Of a stretch of DNA of 64,000 nucleotides, positions 9,853 to 16,769 are shown one piece after another; position 1 is the first letter of the stretch; every line of letters begins with the position of its first letter. The position numbers were made by a program, and so were the translations under genes. Under the pieces are notes generated by a model that was given only the letters and a program-made list of their open reading frames with translations, did no database searches and was not told where the DNA came from. The DNA comes from an uncultured Bacteroidales bacterium (GTDB lineage: Bacteria > Bacteroidota > Bacteroidia > Bacteroidales > UBA932). Location of the stretch: contig CALUPB010000002.1 in NCBI GenBank assembly GCA_944322585.1, positions 68,729 to 132,728 of the forward strand, in the 5' to 3' direction.

Positions 9853-10979
9853 TCAAGAATTTTAACAGGCATCCCCGTACTGACCTTATGCGCCCCTTCC
9901 ACTATCACGACATCTCCCGGCTCCAGACCGGATGTCACCACGACACCGTTCCCGGCAAAACCGCCCGTTACAATCGGGGATTTGGCCGCCTTGCCGTCCT
10001 TTACCGTCCAGACATATTTGCCGTCCATGCCGGTCATGACCACTGATGCCGGGACAGTTATACCTGGAACATCCTTCCCCGTGCGTACTTTGCAGACCAT
10101 ACCGGGCAGCAGACCTTCCACCTTTCCGTCAGGCACAAGAGTGCAGCTGTAGCTGTGGGAAAGGACGGAAGCCGAAACTCCCCTTACGGTAATGCGACCC
10201 CCGAACTGCCTGTCTCCCAATGCCGGGACAGACACTGTCACTGCCATTCCTTCGGAAATGTCCCCCATCTCCGATTCCGGGACGGAGAACCCGATCTCCA
10301 GCGACGATATGTCCATAAGCCTCACTATCGGCTCAGACACATTCAGTTCGACTCCTTCATCCGCATAGACTTCACCTATTACACCCGAATACGGAGCCTT
10401 GACCGTACAGTCTTCATATGCCTTCCGTGCCGCAGCCGCCGAAGCCTCGGCCTTTGCCAGCTGCGTCTGTACTTCCACCCATTTCACATCGGCCATGCTT
10501 CCGCTCTCATGCACTGTCCTGGCCCTTTCATACCCGTCCTCAGCCTGGTCAAGAGTAGCCAAAGCCATGTCCCTCATGCTTATGACACTTTGGGAATTCA
10601 CTACAGCAACCGTATCTCCCTTGCTGACATGCTGCCCCTGACTTACATTCAAGGAAACAAGGTTTCCGGAATAGCGGCATGACAGGACAGTGGATCTGGA
10701 CGCCCGGACAGTCCCGACATATGTCAAAGAGGATATATTCTGCTCCTGCTCTATCCTGAGCGCCTTTACAGGGACAGGCTGTGCCGTGCCTGTCTCTTCC
10801 GCACCTGACCGCTGTCCGCCGCCACATCCGGTCAGAGACATCACGACAGACAATATTACAGCAACCGGACTGCCGCAACACCGCTTTATGAGACTGCACG
10901 GCACGACATCTCTCCTGTATGTAGCTGATAGGACTGTTCCGCTTGACAGAACACGATCCGCCTTATGACAATTCTCCAT
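9849..10979 (-). CDS. RND efflux periplasmic adaptor (membrane fusion protein), lipoprotein
   Basis: The adaptor linking pump and channel, 376 residues from the chosen ATG at 10979. An in-frame start at 11108 exists but would overlap the upstream lipoprotein gene by 122 bp, so the shorter start is preferred. A lipobox at SLTGC follows a hydrophobic stretch, so it is probably lipid-anchored. Typical segments follow: a biotinyl-lipoyl half (VLSCRYSGNLVSLNVSQGQH), an alpha-hairpin (VQTQLAKAEASAAAARKAYE), the second lipoyl half (VKAPYSGVIGEVYADEGVEL), and beta-barrel and membrane-proximal domains (LEPGDVVIVEGAHKVSTG). Confidence 0.92.
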   Translation of the reverse strand: MENCHKADRVLSSGTVLSATYRRDVVPCSLIKRCCGSPVAVILSVVMSLTGCGGGQRSGAEETGTAQPVPVKALRIEQEQNISSLTYVGTVRASRSTVLSCRYSGNLVSLNVSQGQHVSKGDTVAVVNSQSVISMRDMALATLDQAEDGYERARTVHESGSMADVKWVEVQTQLAKAEASAAAARKAYEDCTVKAPYSGVIGEVYADEGVELNVSEPIVRLMDISSLEIGFSVPESEMGDISEGMAVTVSVPALGDRQFGGRITVRGVSASVLSHSYSCTLVPDGKVEGLLPGMVCKVRTGKDVPGITVPASVVMTGMDGKYVWTVKDGKAAKSPIVTGGFAGNGVVVTSGLEPGDVVIVEGAHKVSTGMPVKILE

Positions 10980-10986
10980 ACCGCAT

Positions 10987-11505
10987 TCAGTTTTCCCTGG
11001 CCCAGCAGCTGATGTCGCTGTCCACGATTTCATATTCCACTCCCTGCCACGTGTATGTCCCTTCATACTCAAGCCAGAAAAGCAGGGCGTCAGCATACCG
11101 TTCGGCATATCCGGTCACTGTTACCGTCGCCTCGGGATGTGAAATCTCCATGAGCCCTCCCTCTTCAGCCACAGGAACCGTAAGCTGGCGGGAAAACGGA
11201 GTGACAGTCAGAGTCTTGCCGTCCGCAACGGCATCAAAGGTCATTACGCTTCCGCCTACGATATTCATCGCCACCACCATATTGCCGGAGGACTTGTCGG
11301 CAGTCACGATGTCCATCTGCCCGCTCTCGTCCGAAAGCGATATCCTGACAGTCTCCGCCGCCTCGTCTCCCGACGGTCTGACAGTAATCGTTCCGCTTGT
11401 CTTGAAAGTATAGTTACCCTTGAAACGGGGAGCCCCCTCTTTGGTGCAGGAAACTGCCAGAACGACAGACACCGCCACCGCAGCCACAGTCAAAAATCTT
11501 TTCAT
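10987..11505 (-). CDS. Small lipoprotein heading the efflux operon, function unknown
   Basis: 172 residues from the ATG at 11505; an ATG 15 bp earlier is also in frame. The start chosen gives a clean lipoprotein signal (MKRFLTVAAVAVSVVLAVSC). The mature part is beta-rich with no recognised motif. It is only 7 bp from the adaptor gene and on the same strand, so it is probably co-transcribed with the pump. Proteins of this kind might modulate the pump or sit there by chance. I do not recognise the family. Confidence 0.75.
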   Translation of the reverse strand: MKRFLTVAAVAVSVVLAVSCTKEGAPRFKGNYTFKTSGTITVRPSGDEAAETVRISLSDESGQMDIVTADKSSGNMVVAMNIVGGSVMTFDAVADGKTLTVTPFSRQLTVPVAEEGGLMEISHPEATVTVTGYAERYADALLFWLEYEGTYTWQGVEYEIVDSDISCWAREN

Positions 11506-11755
11506 CAGTAATGTTATCATGAATTATTGTCAGAAGCCGCACAGCGCGCAAATTACATGCCGGAAACTTTTGACATTCACTGTCAATATGCACGTTGAAT
11601 TACGTAATTGTCATTTCCGGACTTAGGTTTGCTTTGGAATATCCTTATCGAAGCCTGTCTCGAAATGAGGTCCATGTTGTAAAAGATTTGAGTAAAGTCA
11701 AAAATAAAATTGAGCAGGATTTTGTAATTGCAAGACTGTCTATAAACCGGAATTG
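11506..11755. other. Intergenic region with unrecognised open frame
   Basis: Upstream region of the efflux operon. On the plus strand a frame stays open from the TTG at 11595 to the TGA at 11754-11756, about 53 codons, ending VKNKIEQDFVIARLSINRN. It has no ATG and I cannot match it to a family. It may be the 3' end of a lost gene, since it ends exactly where the AlbA_2 remnant begins. No clear promoter for the leftward efflux operon is visible. Confidence 0.35.
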
Positions 11756-11938
11756 ATGATGGAAGAAAAGAAGCCCAAAAGTTGGCTGAAAAGCATAAGC
11801 GCTTTTGCAAATGGTATTGGAGGTTCCCTTTTCTTTGACATCGACAATGAGGGTGTTATCAGGGGTATTGATGATGGGCAGCGAGTTGCTTTTCCAAGGC
11901 TAAGGAACAAATTACTTGGTAATTTATTATTTATTTGA
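11756..11938 (+). pseudogene. Remnant of an AlbA_2 (Schlafen-type) domain protein
   Basis: 60 codons encode EKKPKSWLKSISAFANG followed by GIGGSLFF and GIDDGQ. This strongly resembles the start of the AlbA_2 putative DNA-binding/ATPase-associated proteins, where the motif reads roughly KPKSWLKSxSAFANGxGG. After the GIDDGQ turn the frame becomes unrelated and stops. Full proteins have 350-500 residues, so this is a 5' fragment. Such genes are frequent in accessory islets of Bacteroidota, fitting the neighbouring toxin-antitoxin pair. Confidence 0.7.
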
Positions 11939-11948
11939 ATTCTTTCCG

Positions 11949-11956
11949 TATTTTTG
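11949..11956 (+). promoter_or_regulatory. -7 box of the AbiE-type operon
   Basis: TATTTTTG matches TAnnTTTG and lies 33 bp before the ATG of the antitoxin-like gene. A -33 TTTG at the normal distance is not evident; the nearest TTTG leaves only 11 nt. The weak -33 is compatible with an autoregulated promoter, but this is only a prediction. Confidence 0.5.
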
Positions 11957-11989
11957 CATTTGAAAAATCATCAAAAATTCAAAGGTAGT

Positions 11990-12598
11990 ATGGCTAATGA
12001 AAATTCTATAGATAGTACTACTCTCAAGCAACGTATAGAAGCGATGCCTGAAGATTGCATCCTGTTTCGTTCAAACTTCCCTGAATATCATACAGAATTT
12101 GTTGGTAGTATTTTGACTGAATTGACAAATGAAGGTACACTTGTTAAAATTGCACATGGAATATATACCAAGCCGAGAAAAAGTCGATTCGGTATTGTAC
12201 TTCCTTCGGTCGATAAAATTGTACAGGCAATTGCAGTCCGAGATAATGCAAAGGTGTTACCATCAGGTATGACTGCATTGAATTCATTAGGACTATCGAC
12301 TCAAGTACCGATGAATTATACATTTCTGACTACTGGAAGTGAAAGGACAATAATTATATCAAATAGGAAAGTAGTATTAAAACGAGGTGTCCCCAAAAAC
12401 TTCTGTTATAGTACCCGTCTGATTTCACTACTTGTTCAAGCACTTAAGGCTCTGAAAAAGGAGAATATAGGAGAAGGTGAATTGAATATAATTCGACAAT
12501 TGATATCAAAAGAAACAGATAAGGAGACTTTAATCAAAGATGTAGATATGATGCCTGCATGGATGAAACGAATTATAAAACCAATGCTAACCGCTTAA
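11990..12598 (+). CDS. DUF6088 / AbiEi-like antitoxin
   Basis: 202 residues. The N-terminal winged-helix-like segment (LKQRIEAMPEDCILFRSNF, then LTNEGTLVKIAHGIYTKP) and the following domain (VLPSGMTALNSLGLSTQVP) match the AbiEi/DUF6088 type. Those proteins bind DNA and autoregulate the operon of type IV toxin-antitoxin systems. The ATG at 11990 is preferred over a TTG at 11954, which overlaps the promoter box. The gene is AT-rich and differs from the housekeeping genes around it. The toxin gene starts 14 bp downstream, so the two form an operon. Confidence 0.85.
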   Translation: MANENSIDSTTLKQRIEAMPEDCILFRSNFPEYHTEFVGSILTELTNEGTLVKIAHGIYTKPRKSRFGIVLPSVDKIVQAIAVRDNAKVLPSGMTALNSLGLSTQVPMNYTFLTTGSERTIIISNRKVVLKRGVPKNFCYSTRLISLLVQALKALKKENIGEGELNIIRQLISKETDKETLIKDVDMMPAWMKRIIKPMLTA

Positions 12599-12612
12599 AA
12601 GAAACTTAAATT

Positions 12613-13638
12613 ATGGGAAAACTGTGGTTAAACAATGAGATAGTGGACCGTTTAGCAATGTTACAGCAGACGGAGGTCGGACATCCTGGCGTTAATCAGG
12701 TAGCTATAGAAAAGGACTGGTGGGTAACAGTTACGCTGAAAGCATTATTTCAAACAGATTGCCGTGATTCTTTGATATTCAAAGGCGGGACATCGTTGTC
12801 AAAAGGTTTTAATATCATAGAGCGTTTCTCTGAAGACATTGATTTGGCAATCAATCATTCGTTCTTTGGTATTGAGGGAACAAGTAAAAGTCAGCGGGAG
12901 AAATTACGCAAAAAGGCACGAGCATATATTCACGAGACCCTTTCTTCACAATTAGATGCCCGTTTGAAAGAAATGGGAGTTTCTGGTTACAGTATAGAGA
13001 ATGTATCTCAAGAACAAGATAAAAATGGAGAATGGAGACTAATAGATTCGGACAAAGATCCTAGTGTAATTCTATTGCGCTACCCGTCAATTCTTGAAGA
13101 TTCAATAAATTATATTCCTCCTCGTGTAAAGATAGAAATCAGTTGCCTTTCAATGGATGAGCCAACAGAGATACGACACATAAGTTCTTTGATAGGCGAT
13201 AGTTTTGATGGCGAAGATGCTGATGCTGAAAGTTTTGTCAGGACTGTAGTTCCGACTCGTACATTCCTTGAGAAGCTGTTTCTTTTGGCGGAAGAATTCC
13301 AAAAAGAAAAGCCACGGAGCGTACGAATGTCACGACATCTGTATGATTTAGAAAAGTTGATGGATACAGAATATGGAGAAGAAGCTTTGACGAATCGAAA
13401 ACTTTATGATGCCATTGTTCAACATCGTAAAACTTATAATGCTTTGAAGTATGTAAACTATGATTTACATGCCCCATCAACCATCAACTTTATGATACCG
13501 GAATCGGCTATGGAAGCATGGCGAGATGATTATGCCGATATGAGGCGTTTCTTTATTTATGGCAAATCTTTAGAGTTTGATGCGCTTATGCAGAAAATGG
13601 CAGAGTTGCATGAAAGAGTTAGAGCTATAAAAATTTAG
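12613..13638 (+). CDS. AbiEii/AbiGii-type nucleotidyltransferase toxin
   Basis: 341 residues. The nucleotidyltransferase core is clear: KGGTSLSKGF, then RFSEDIDLAI about 15 residues later, the GG-TxLSK...D-x-D arrangement of AbiEii toxins. Members transfer nucleotides to target RNAs and cause growth arrest, often protecting against phage. The partner is the DUF6088 gene 14 bp upstream. C-terminal helical parts (FLEKLFLLAEEF, MSRHLYDLEKLM) also fit. The gene is AT-rich, suggesting horizontal origin. It is intact. Confidence 0.9.
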   Translation: MGKLWLNNEIVDRLAMLQQTEVGHPGVNQVAIEKDWWVTVTLKALFQTDCRDSLIFKGGTSLSKGFNIIERFSEDIDLAINHSFFGIEGTSKSQREKLRKKARAYIHETLSSQLDARLKEMGVSGYSIENVSQEQDKNGEWRLIDSDKDPSVILLRYPSILEDSINYIPPRVKIEISCLSMDEPTEIRHISSLIGDSFDGEDADAESFVRTVVPTRTFLEKLFLLAEEFQKEKPRSVRMSRHLYDLEKLMDTEYGEEALTNRKLYDAIVQHRKTYNALKYVNYDLHAPSTINFMIPESAMEAWRDDYADMRRFFIYGKSLEFDALMQKMAELHERVRAIKI

Positions 13639-13680
13639 TTTTAAGAATCTGTTGAGAAAATAAAATTTACAATATATAAT

Positions 13681-13766
13681 ATGATTATCCGCAAGAATAC
13701 CCCTTCTATAAGATCTGACCGGCCAGTGAAAACTTTCGGAAACAACATGGTATCACGTCCTGAAAC
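13681..13766. repeat. Repeat copy B, left part (matches 3511-3600)
   Basis: Starts ATGATTATCCGCAAGAATAC and aligns with the left part of copy A. In copy B only about 54 bp (13767-13820) separate the left and right parts. In copy A about 1.36 kb with the DUF4143 ATPase gene lies in that place. A 66-codon open frame runs through here but is not convincing as a gene. Confidence 0.75.
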
Positions 13767-13820
13767 CGGACGAAGCGTCAGTCCTGCCAACCGTCCATAT
13801 CCGGAACGGATACCGGTCTT

Positions 13821-14148
13821 TGACGGGAATCAGAGTCATTACTTGAGAGTGCAAATCTGTTTGGTGCACACCTGGAATTGAACAATACGCATAATCGCTT
13901 ATGTAACATATGTTTACATGATTTTGTTCCTTCCAGGTGTAACAGTTTCCGGCACACCTGGAAGAGAGAATCGCTCTCCGGCGGCAACCAAAGGCTCATC
14001 GGCAGTTCCAGGTGTGCTCAAAGATGTTACACCTGGAATTCAGAATAGAATATAATTTACTATAACTCATAGAATTGCGCAATAGTTACATTTCCAGGTG
14101 TGTTATTGTTCATACAGCATGGCAGTAAACACGAACATTCATACTTCA
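13821..14148. repeat. Repeat copy B, right part, interrupted by an inverted-box array
   Basis: 13821-13871 corresponds to 4961-5013 of copy A, and 14114-14148 corresponds to 5012-5046. Between them copy B carries about 240 bp absent from copy A: the six-box array at 13868-14101. The final bases (CATTCATACTTCA) overlap the 3' end of the small lipoprotein gene on the other strand. Confidence 0.65.
13868..14101. repeat. Symmetric array of six 10-bp boxes TTCCAGGTGT in alternating orientation
   Basis: Six exact copies of TTCCAGGTGT or its complement ACACCTGGAA: 13868-13877 (reverse), 13931-13940 (forward), 13954-13963 (reverse), 14006-14015 (forward), 14029-14038 (reverse), 14092-14101 (forward). 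Gaps between boxes are 53, 13, 42, 13 and 53 bp, so the layout is mirror-symmetric about 13984/13985. Box extensions are also mirrored: boxes 2 and 5 read TTCCAGGTGTAAC, and boxes 1/6 and 3/4 read CACACCTGGAA on the matching strand. The spacers themselves have diverged. No gene is seen inside. It could be a protein-binding array, a transposition or recombination end structure, or a folded RNA. Confidence 0.85.
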
Positions 14149-14396
14149 TACTGTCTTTCCGGATACAGGACTACTATCGGATACTCGAACTCATAGGAAT
14201 AATGATACACATCCTCTCCTGAATCACTGGAAAGGTCAAGTGTACAAATAGTGTCCATAAATGTCAGAACCTGTAATACTCCTGATGCCTCCTGTTCCCA
14301 GGTGGTATTGATGATTGACATTTCCTGATCTTTTTTACACCCGGTCAGGCTCACAATAAAAGCCGTCATCAGGACTACGGATAGAATTCTTCTCAT
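14139..14396 (-). pseudogene. Small lipoprotein, probably 3'-truncated by the repeat
   Basis: 85 codons with a lipoprotein signal (lipobox SLTGC, then KKDQEMS) and a short beta-rich region with TTWEQE and YSYEFEYPIVVLYP. Small lipocalin-like lipoproteins of this look usually continue for several more strands. Here the last five codons (RQYEV) and the stop are formed by the end of repeat copy B. I therefore infer truncation by insertion or recombination. It could instead be an intact short lipoprotein. Confidence 0.55.
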
Positions 14397-14510
14397 CGTT
14401 CTGATACCAAACTCATCCCAACCCCTGGATGAAATTCAGGTAATACAAGAAAGTGTGGAGTTGTTCGTCTATTGAATCGGAGGTTCTGACAAAACCTTAC
14501 GCAAAATAAA

Positions 14511-14553
14511 CAATACTCCACGTTGCCGACTTTCCGACATTCGTGGAGTATTG
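14511..14553. terminator. 12-bp perfect inverted repeat, likely terminator
   Basis: CAATACTCCACG (14511-14522) pairs with CGTGGAGTATTG (14542-14553) across a 19-nt loop. No long T-run follows on either strand, so termination is likely but not certain. It could also be an operator. Confidence 0.5.
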
Positions 14554-14612
14554 CGTTATAAATTTAAGAAACTGTTATTAAACGCTATCCACATCAGTAC
14601 CTCCTAAAAGAA

Positions 14613-14722
14613 AGCAGACCGGAAATGTTCGGACGGCGTGGCCGCCCGTGGCCTCGTGAACGGGAGGGACCCGCGACGAAGTCGTGGGAGGGATTTACCG
14701 GTCCGAACATTTCCAGTCTGCT
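14613..14722. repeat. REP-like GC-rich palindromic element
   Basis: Outer arms AGCAGACCGGAAATGTTCGG (to 14634) and its complement at 14701-14722 match at 21 of 22 positions. Inside lie further dyads, e.g. CGACGAAGTCG near 14673-14685 and GGCCGCC-type palindromes. The base composition is clearly higher in GC than the flanks. It lies just past the stop of the GH97 gene. Such elements are often dispersed extragenic repeats or rho-independent terminator-like structures. Only one copy occurs in this window. Confidence 0.6.
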
Positions 14723-14755
14723 TCTATAAGGTATTTTGCGGATAATCACCATTTA

Positions 14756-16717
14756 TTATTTCACAGGGGTGAACTTTATTGCGAAGCCACCGCCCGGAGC
14801 CATATGGACCTTGAGGCTGAATACGTCATTGTCAGCTCCTTCCAGTGTATATTCCGTCTTGCGGAAGTCTCTTGCAGCCCTGTGGGCATTCACACCGTCA
14901 GTAAACATTTCGACCTGCCATTTCCCGTCACCGAGGAACTTCCTGAGGTCGATCTCCATATCCCTTGCATCCCAGTTCGTCATGCCTCCGACATACCACA
15001 CATCGCCCTTCCTCTTGGCTACGGCAACGTATTCGGCAACCTTTCCGTCAAGAGGGACTATCTCATCCCATACAGTCGGTATTTCCGCTATATATTCAAG
15101 ACATTCAGGTTCCTTCATGTAATTGCTCGGAGAATCGCACAGCATCGTCAGCGGAGAATTGAAGACCACATACTCTGCAAGCTGGCGGCACCTCGTACCC
15201 TGACTCATTCCTTCGCTGTTGACCGGACGGAAATTCTCCCTTGTCGCGTTGCGCATCGCTCCCTGCGTATAGTCCATAGGCCCGGCGACCATCCTTATGA
15301 AAGGTATGGTGACATCATAGGTCACCTGGTCCACTTCGCTTCCCGACCATTTCAACTGCTCCAGACCGTGTACGCCCTCATAATTGACCACGTTAGGATA
15401 TGTCCTGTCAAGACCTGCCGGCTTGTATGTCCCGTGGAAGTCCACAAGAAGATGATATTTTGCAGCCGTTTCCGCTGCACGTCTGTGGAAATCCACCATT
15501 ATCTGGTCGTCCCTGTCCATAAAGTCTATCTTGAAGCCCTTTATGCCAAGTTCAGAGAAATAACGGCATACATTCTCCATATCCCTGTCGAATGCCCAGT
15601 ATCCTGCCCAGAGAATAAGGCCCACATTACGCTCACGTCCGTACTCAACCAATTCCTTCAGGTCAATTTCCGGCACCACCTGCATCAGATCCGCCTTCAG
15701 ATTTACAGCCCATCCTTCATCGAGGATGACATACTCTATCCCGTGCTGCGAAGCGAAGTCTATATAATATTTGTACGTCTCGTTGTTGATGCCGGCCTCG
15801 AAATCGACGTCGGTGATATTCCAGTCGTTCCACCATTCCCAGGCCACCTTGCCCGGACGAACCCAGCTGAAATCCGACCCCTCTGCGGGAGGTGTTGAAA
15901 GCCGGCGGACAAGATTGTTGGCAAGCAGGTCGCTGTCTTTTTCAGCCACGGCCACTATCCTCCACGGGAAAGATGTCGCCCCGTCGTATCTTGCAATATA
16001 GTTCTCCCTGCTCTTCACCAGCATCTGAAGCATATTGTGGCCGCCCTGCTCCAGATCCTTCGGATACGGTGCGAAATTACCCTCAAGGGACGTGTCCCCG
16101 TCTCCGTTATAAAGATACATTCCGGGATAGTTCAGCAGATCAGACTCCATGATGCAGAGCTTCGTCCCGTGCGGTGCCTCCACCAGCACCGGAAGGAACG
16201 CCAGCCGGCTCCGTTCCCAGCCCGAGATGTTGAAATGGCTGTACAGATTCTCGAAAGAGTTGAAATACTGGGACTCGAGACTTGTAGTGTTCTGCCTTAC
16301 ATATGACGCATACATCGTCCAGTCTTCAGGGAAAGAGAATGCAGCCTGCTCCGAGAGCACCTTGAACGGGGACTTCGACTTTGAAATGAACCTGTATGCC
16401 ACTCCCTCATCGAATGCCTTGAACACAAGATCGCAGTTTTTGAACTTCAGGGTAAGGCTGTTGCTGTCTTCACAGCTTCCCTTTACAGCCCGGCAGCTTC
16501 CAGTCCCGTAGACAGTCCCGTCCACGAGTGTCATGGAAATCCCGGACGGGGACATAAGGCAGGTCTCCCCCTGATACAATGACCAGGTCACCCCCTCACC
16601 GGCGGAAATCTTTACGGTCAGGCTTCCGTCCGGCGAAGACAGAGAGTAATCTTTCGGCGCAGCCGCCGCTCCAAATGCAATCATGATTGCAGTCATCAGT
16701 GTCAGTGTCTTTTTCAT
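14756..16717 (-). CDS. Glycoside hydrolase family 97 (alpha-galactosidase/alpha-glucosidase type)
   Basis: 653 residues, the usual GH97 length. It has a signal peptide cleaved near AAAAP, an N-terminal beta-sandwich, a central (beta/alpha)8 barrel and a C-terminal beta domain (from about 560). GFKIDFMDRDDQ places an aspartate (about residue 398) where retaining GH97 enzymes have their nucleophile; inverting SusB-like members lack it. NYEGVHG carries a glutamate near 447 that is a candidate acid/base. I therefore infer a retaining enzyme, probably an alpha-galactosidase. It is periplasmic and not linked by operon to the PUL at 29-57 kb; mutS lies upstream on the same strand, 52 bp away. Confidence 0.9.
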   Translation of the reverse strand: MKKTLTLMTAIMIAFGAAAAPKDYSLSSPDGSLTVKISAGEGVTWSLYQGETCLMSPSGISMTLVDGTVYGTGSCRAVKGSCEDSNSLTLKFKNCDLVFKAFDEGVAYRFISKSKSPFKVLSEQAAFSFPEDWTMYASYVRQNTTSLESQYFNSFENLYSHFNISGWERSRLAFLPVLVEAPHGTKLCIMESDLLNYPGMYLYNGDGDTSLEGNFAPYPKDLEQGGHNMLQMLVKSRENYIARYDGATSFPWRIVAVAEKDSDLLANNLVRRLSTPPAEGSDFSWVRPGKVAWEWWNDWNITDVDFEAGINNETYKYYIDFASQHGIEYVILDEGWAVNLKADLMQVVPEIDLKELVEYGRERNVGLILWAGYWAFDRDMENVCRYFSELGIKGFKIDFMDRDDQIMVDFHRRAAETAAKYHLLVDFHGTYKPAGLDRTYPNVVNYEGVHGLEQLKWSGSEVDQVTYDVTIPFIRMVAGPMDYTQGAMRNATRENFRPVNSEGMSQGTRCRQLAEYVVFNSPLTMLCDSPSNYMKEPECLEYIAEIPTVWDEIVPLDGKVAEYVAVAKRKGDVWYVGGMTNWDARDMEIDLRKFLGDGKWQVEMFTDGVNAHRAARDFRKTEYTLEGADNDVFSLKVHMAPGGGFAIKFTPVK

Positions 16718-16769
16718 CGTTTTGATTTATTTGGTTGATAATGTTTCTTTGTCCGTCGCCTGCCACGGG

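Larger units (their letters stand above)
14397..14755. other. Intergenic region with a hairpin terminator and a REP-like element
   Basis: 359 bp between the small lipoprotein and the end of the GH97 gene. It holds an inverted repeat at 14511-14553 and a GC-rich structured element at 14613-14722, listed separately. I see no gene in it. Confidence 0.6.

Noticed and set aside
10980-11108. Longer N-terminus for the RND adaptor
   Set aside because: It would overlap the upstream lipoprotein by 122 bp and place the lipoprotein signal far from the N-terminus.
13681-13881. 66-codon ORF inside repeat copy B
   Set aside because: Copy A has a 4-nt insertion and stops in the same region, so the frame is not conserved between copies.
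13868-14101. Array considered as CRISPR
   Set aside because: Repeats are 10 bp and alternate in orientation, spacers are unequal but mirror-symmetric, and no cas genes lie nearby.
13868-14101. Array considered as an integron attC site
   Set aside because: No integrase gene, no RYYYAAC/GTTRRRY core pairs flanking it, and six boxes instead of the two box pairs of attC.
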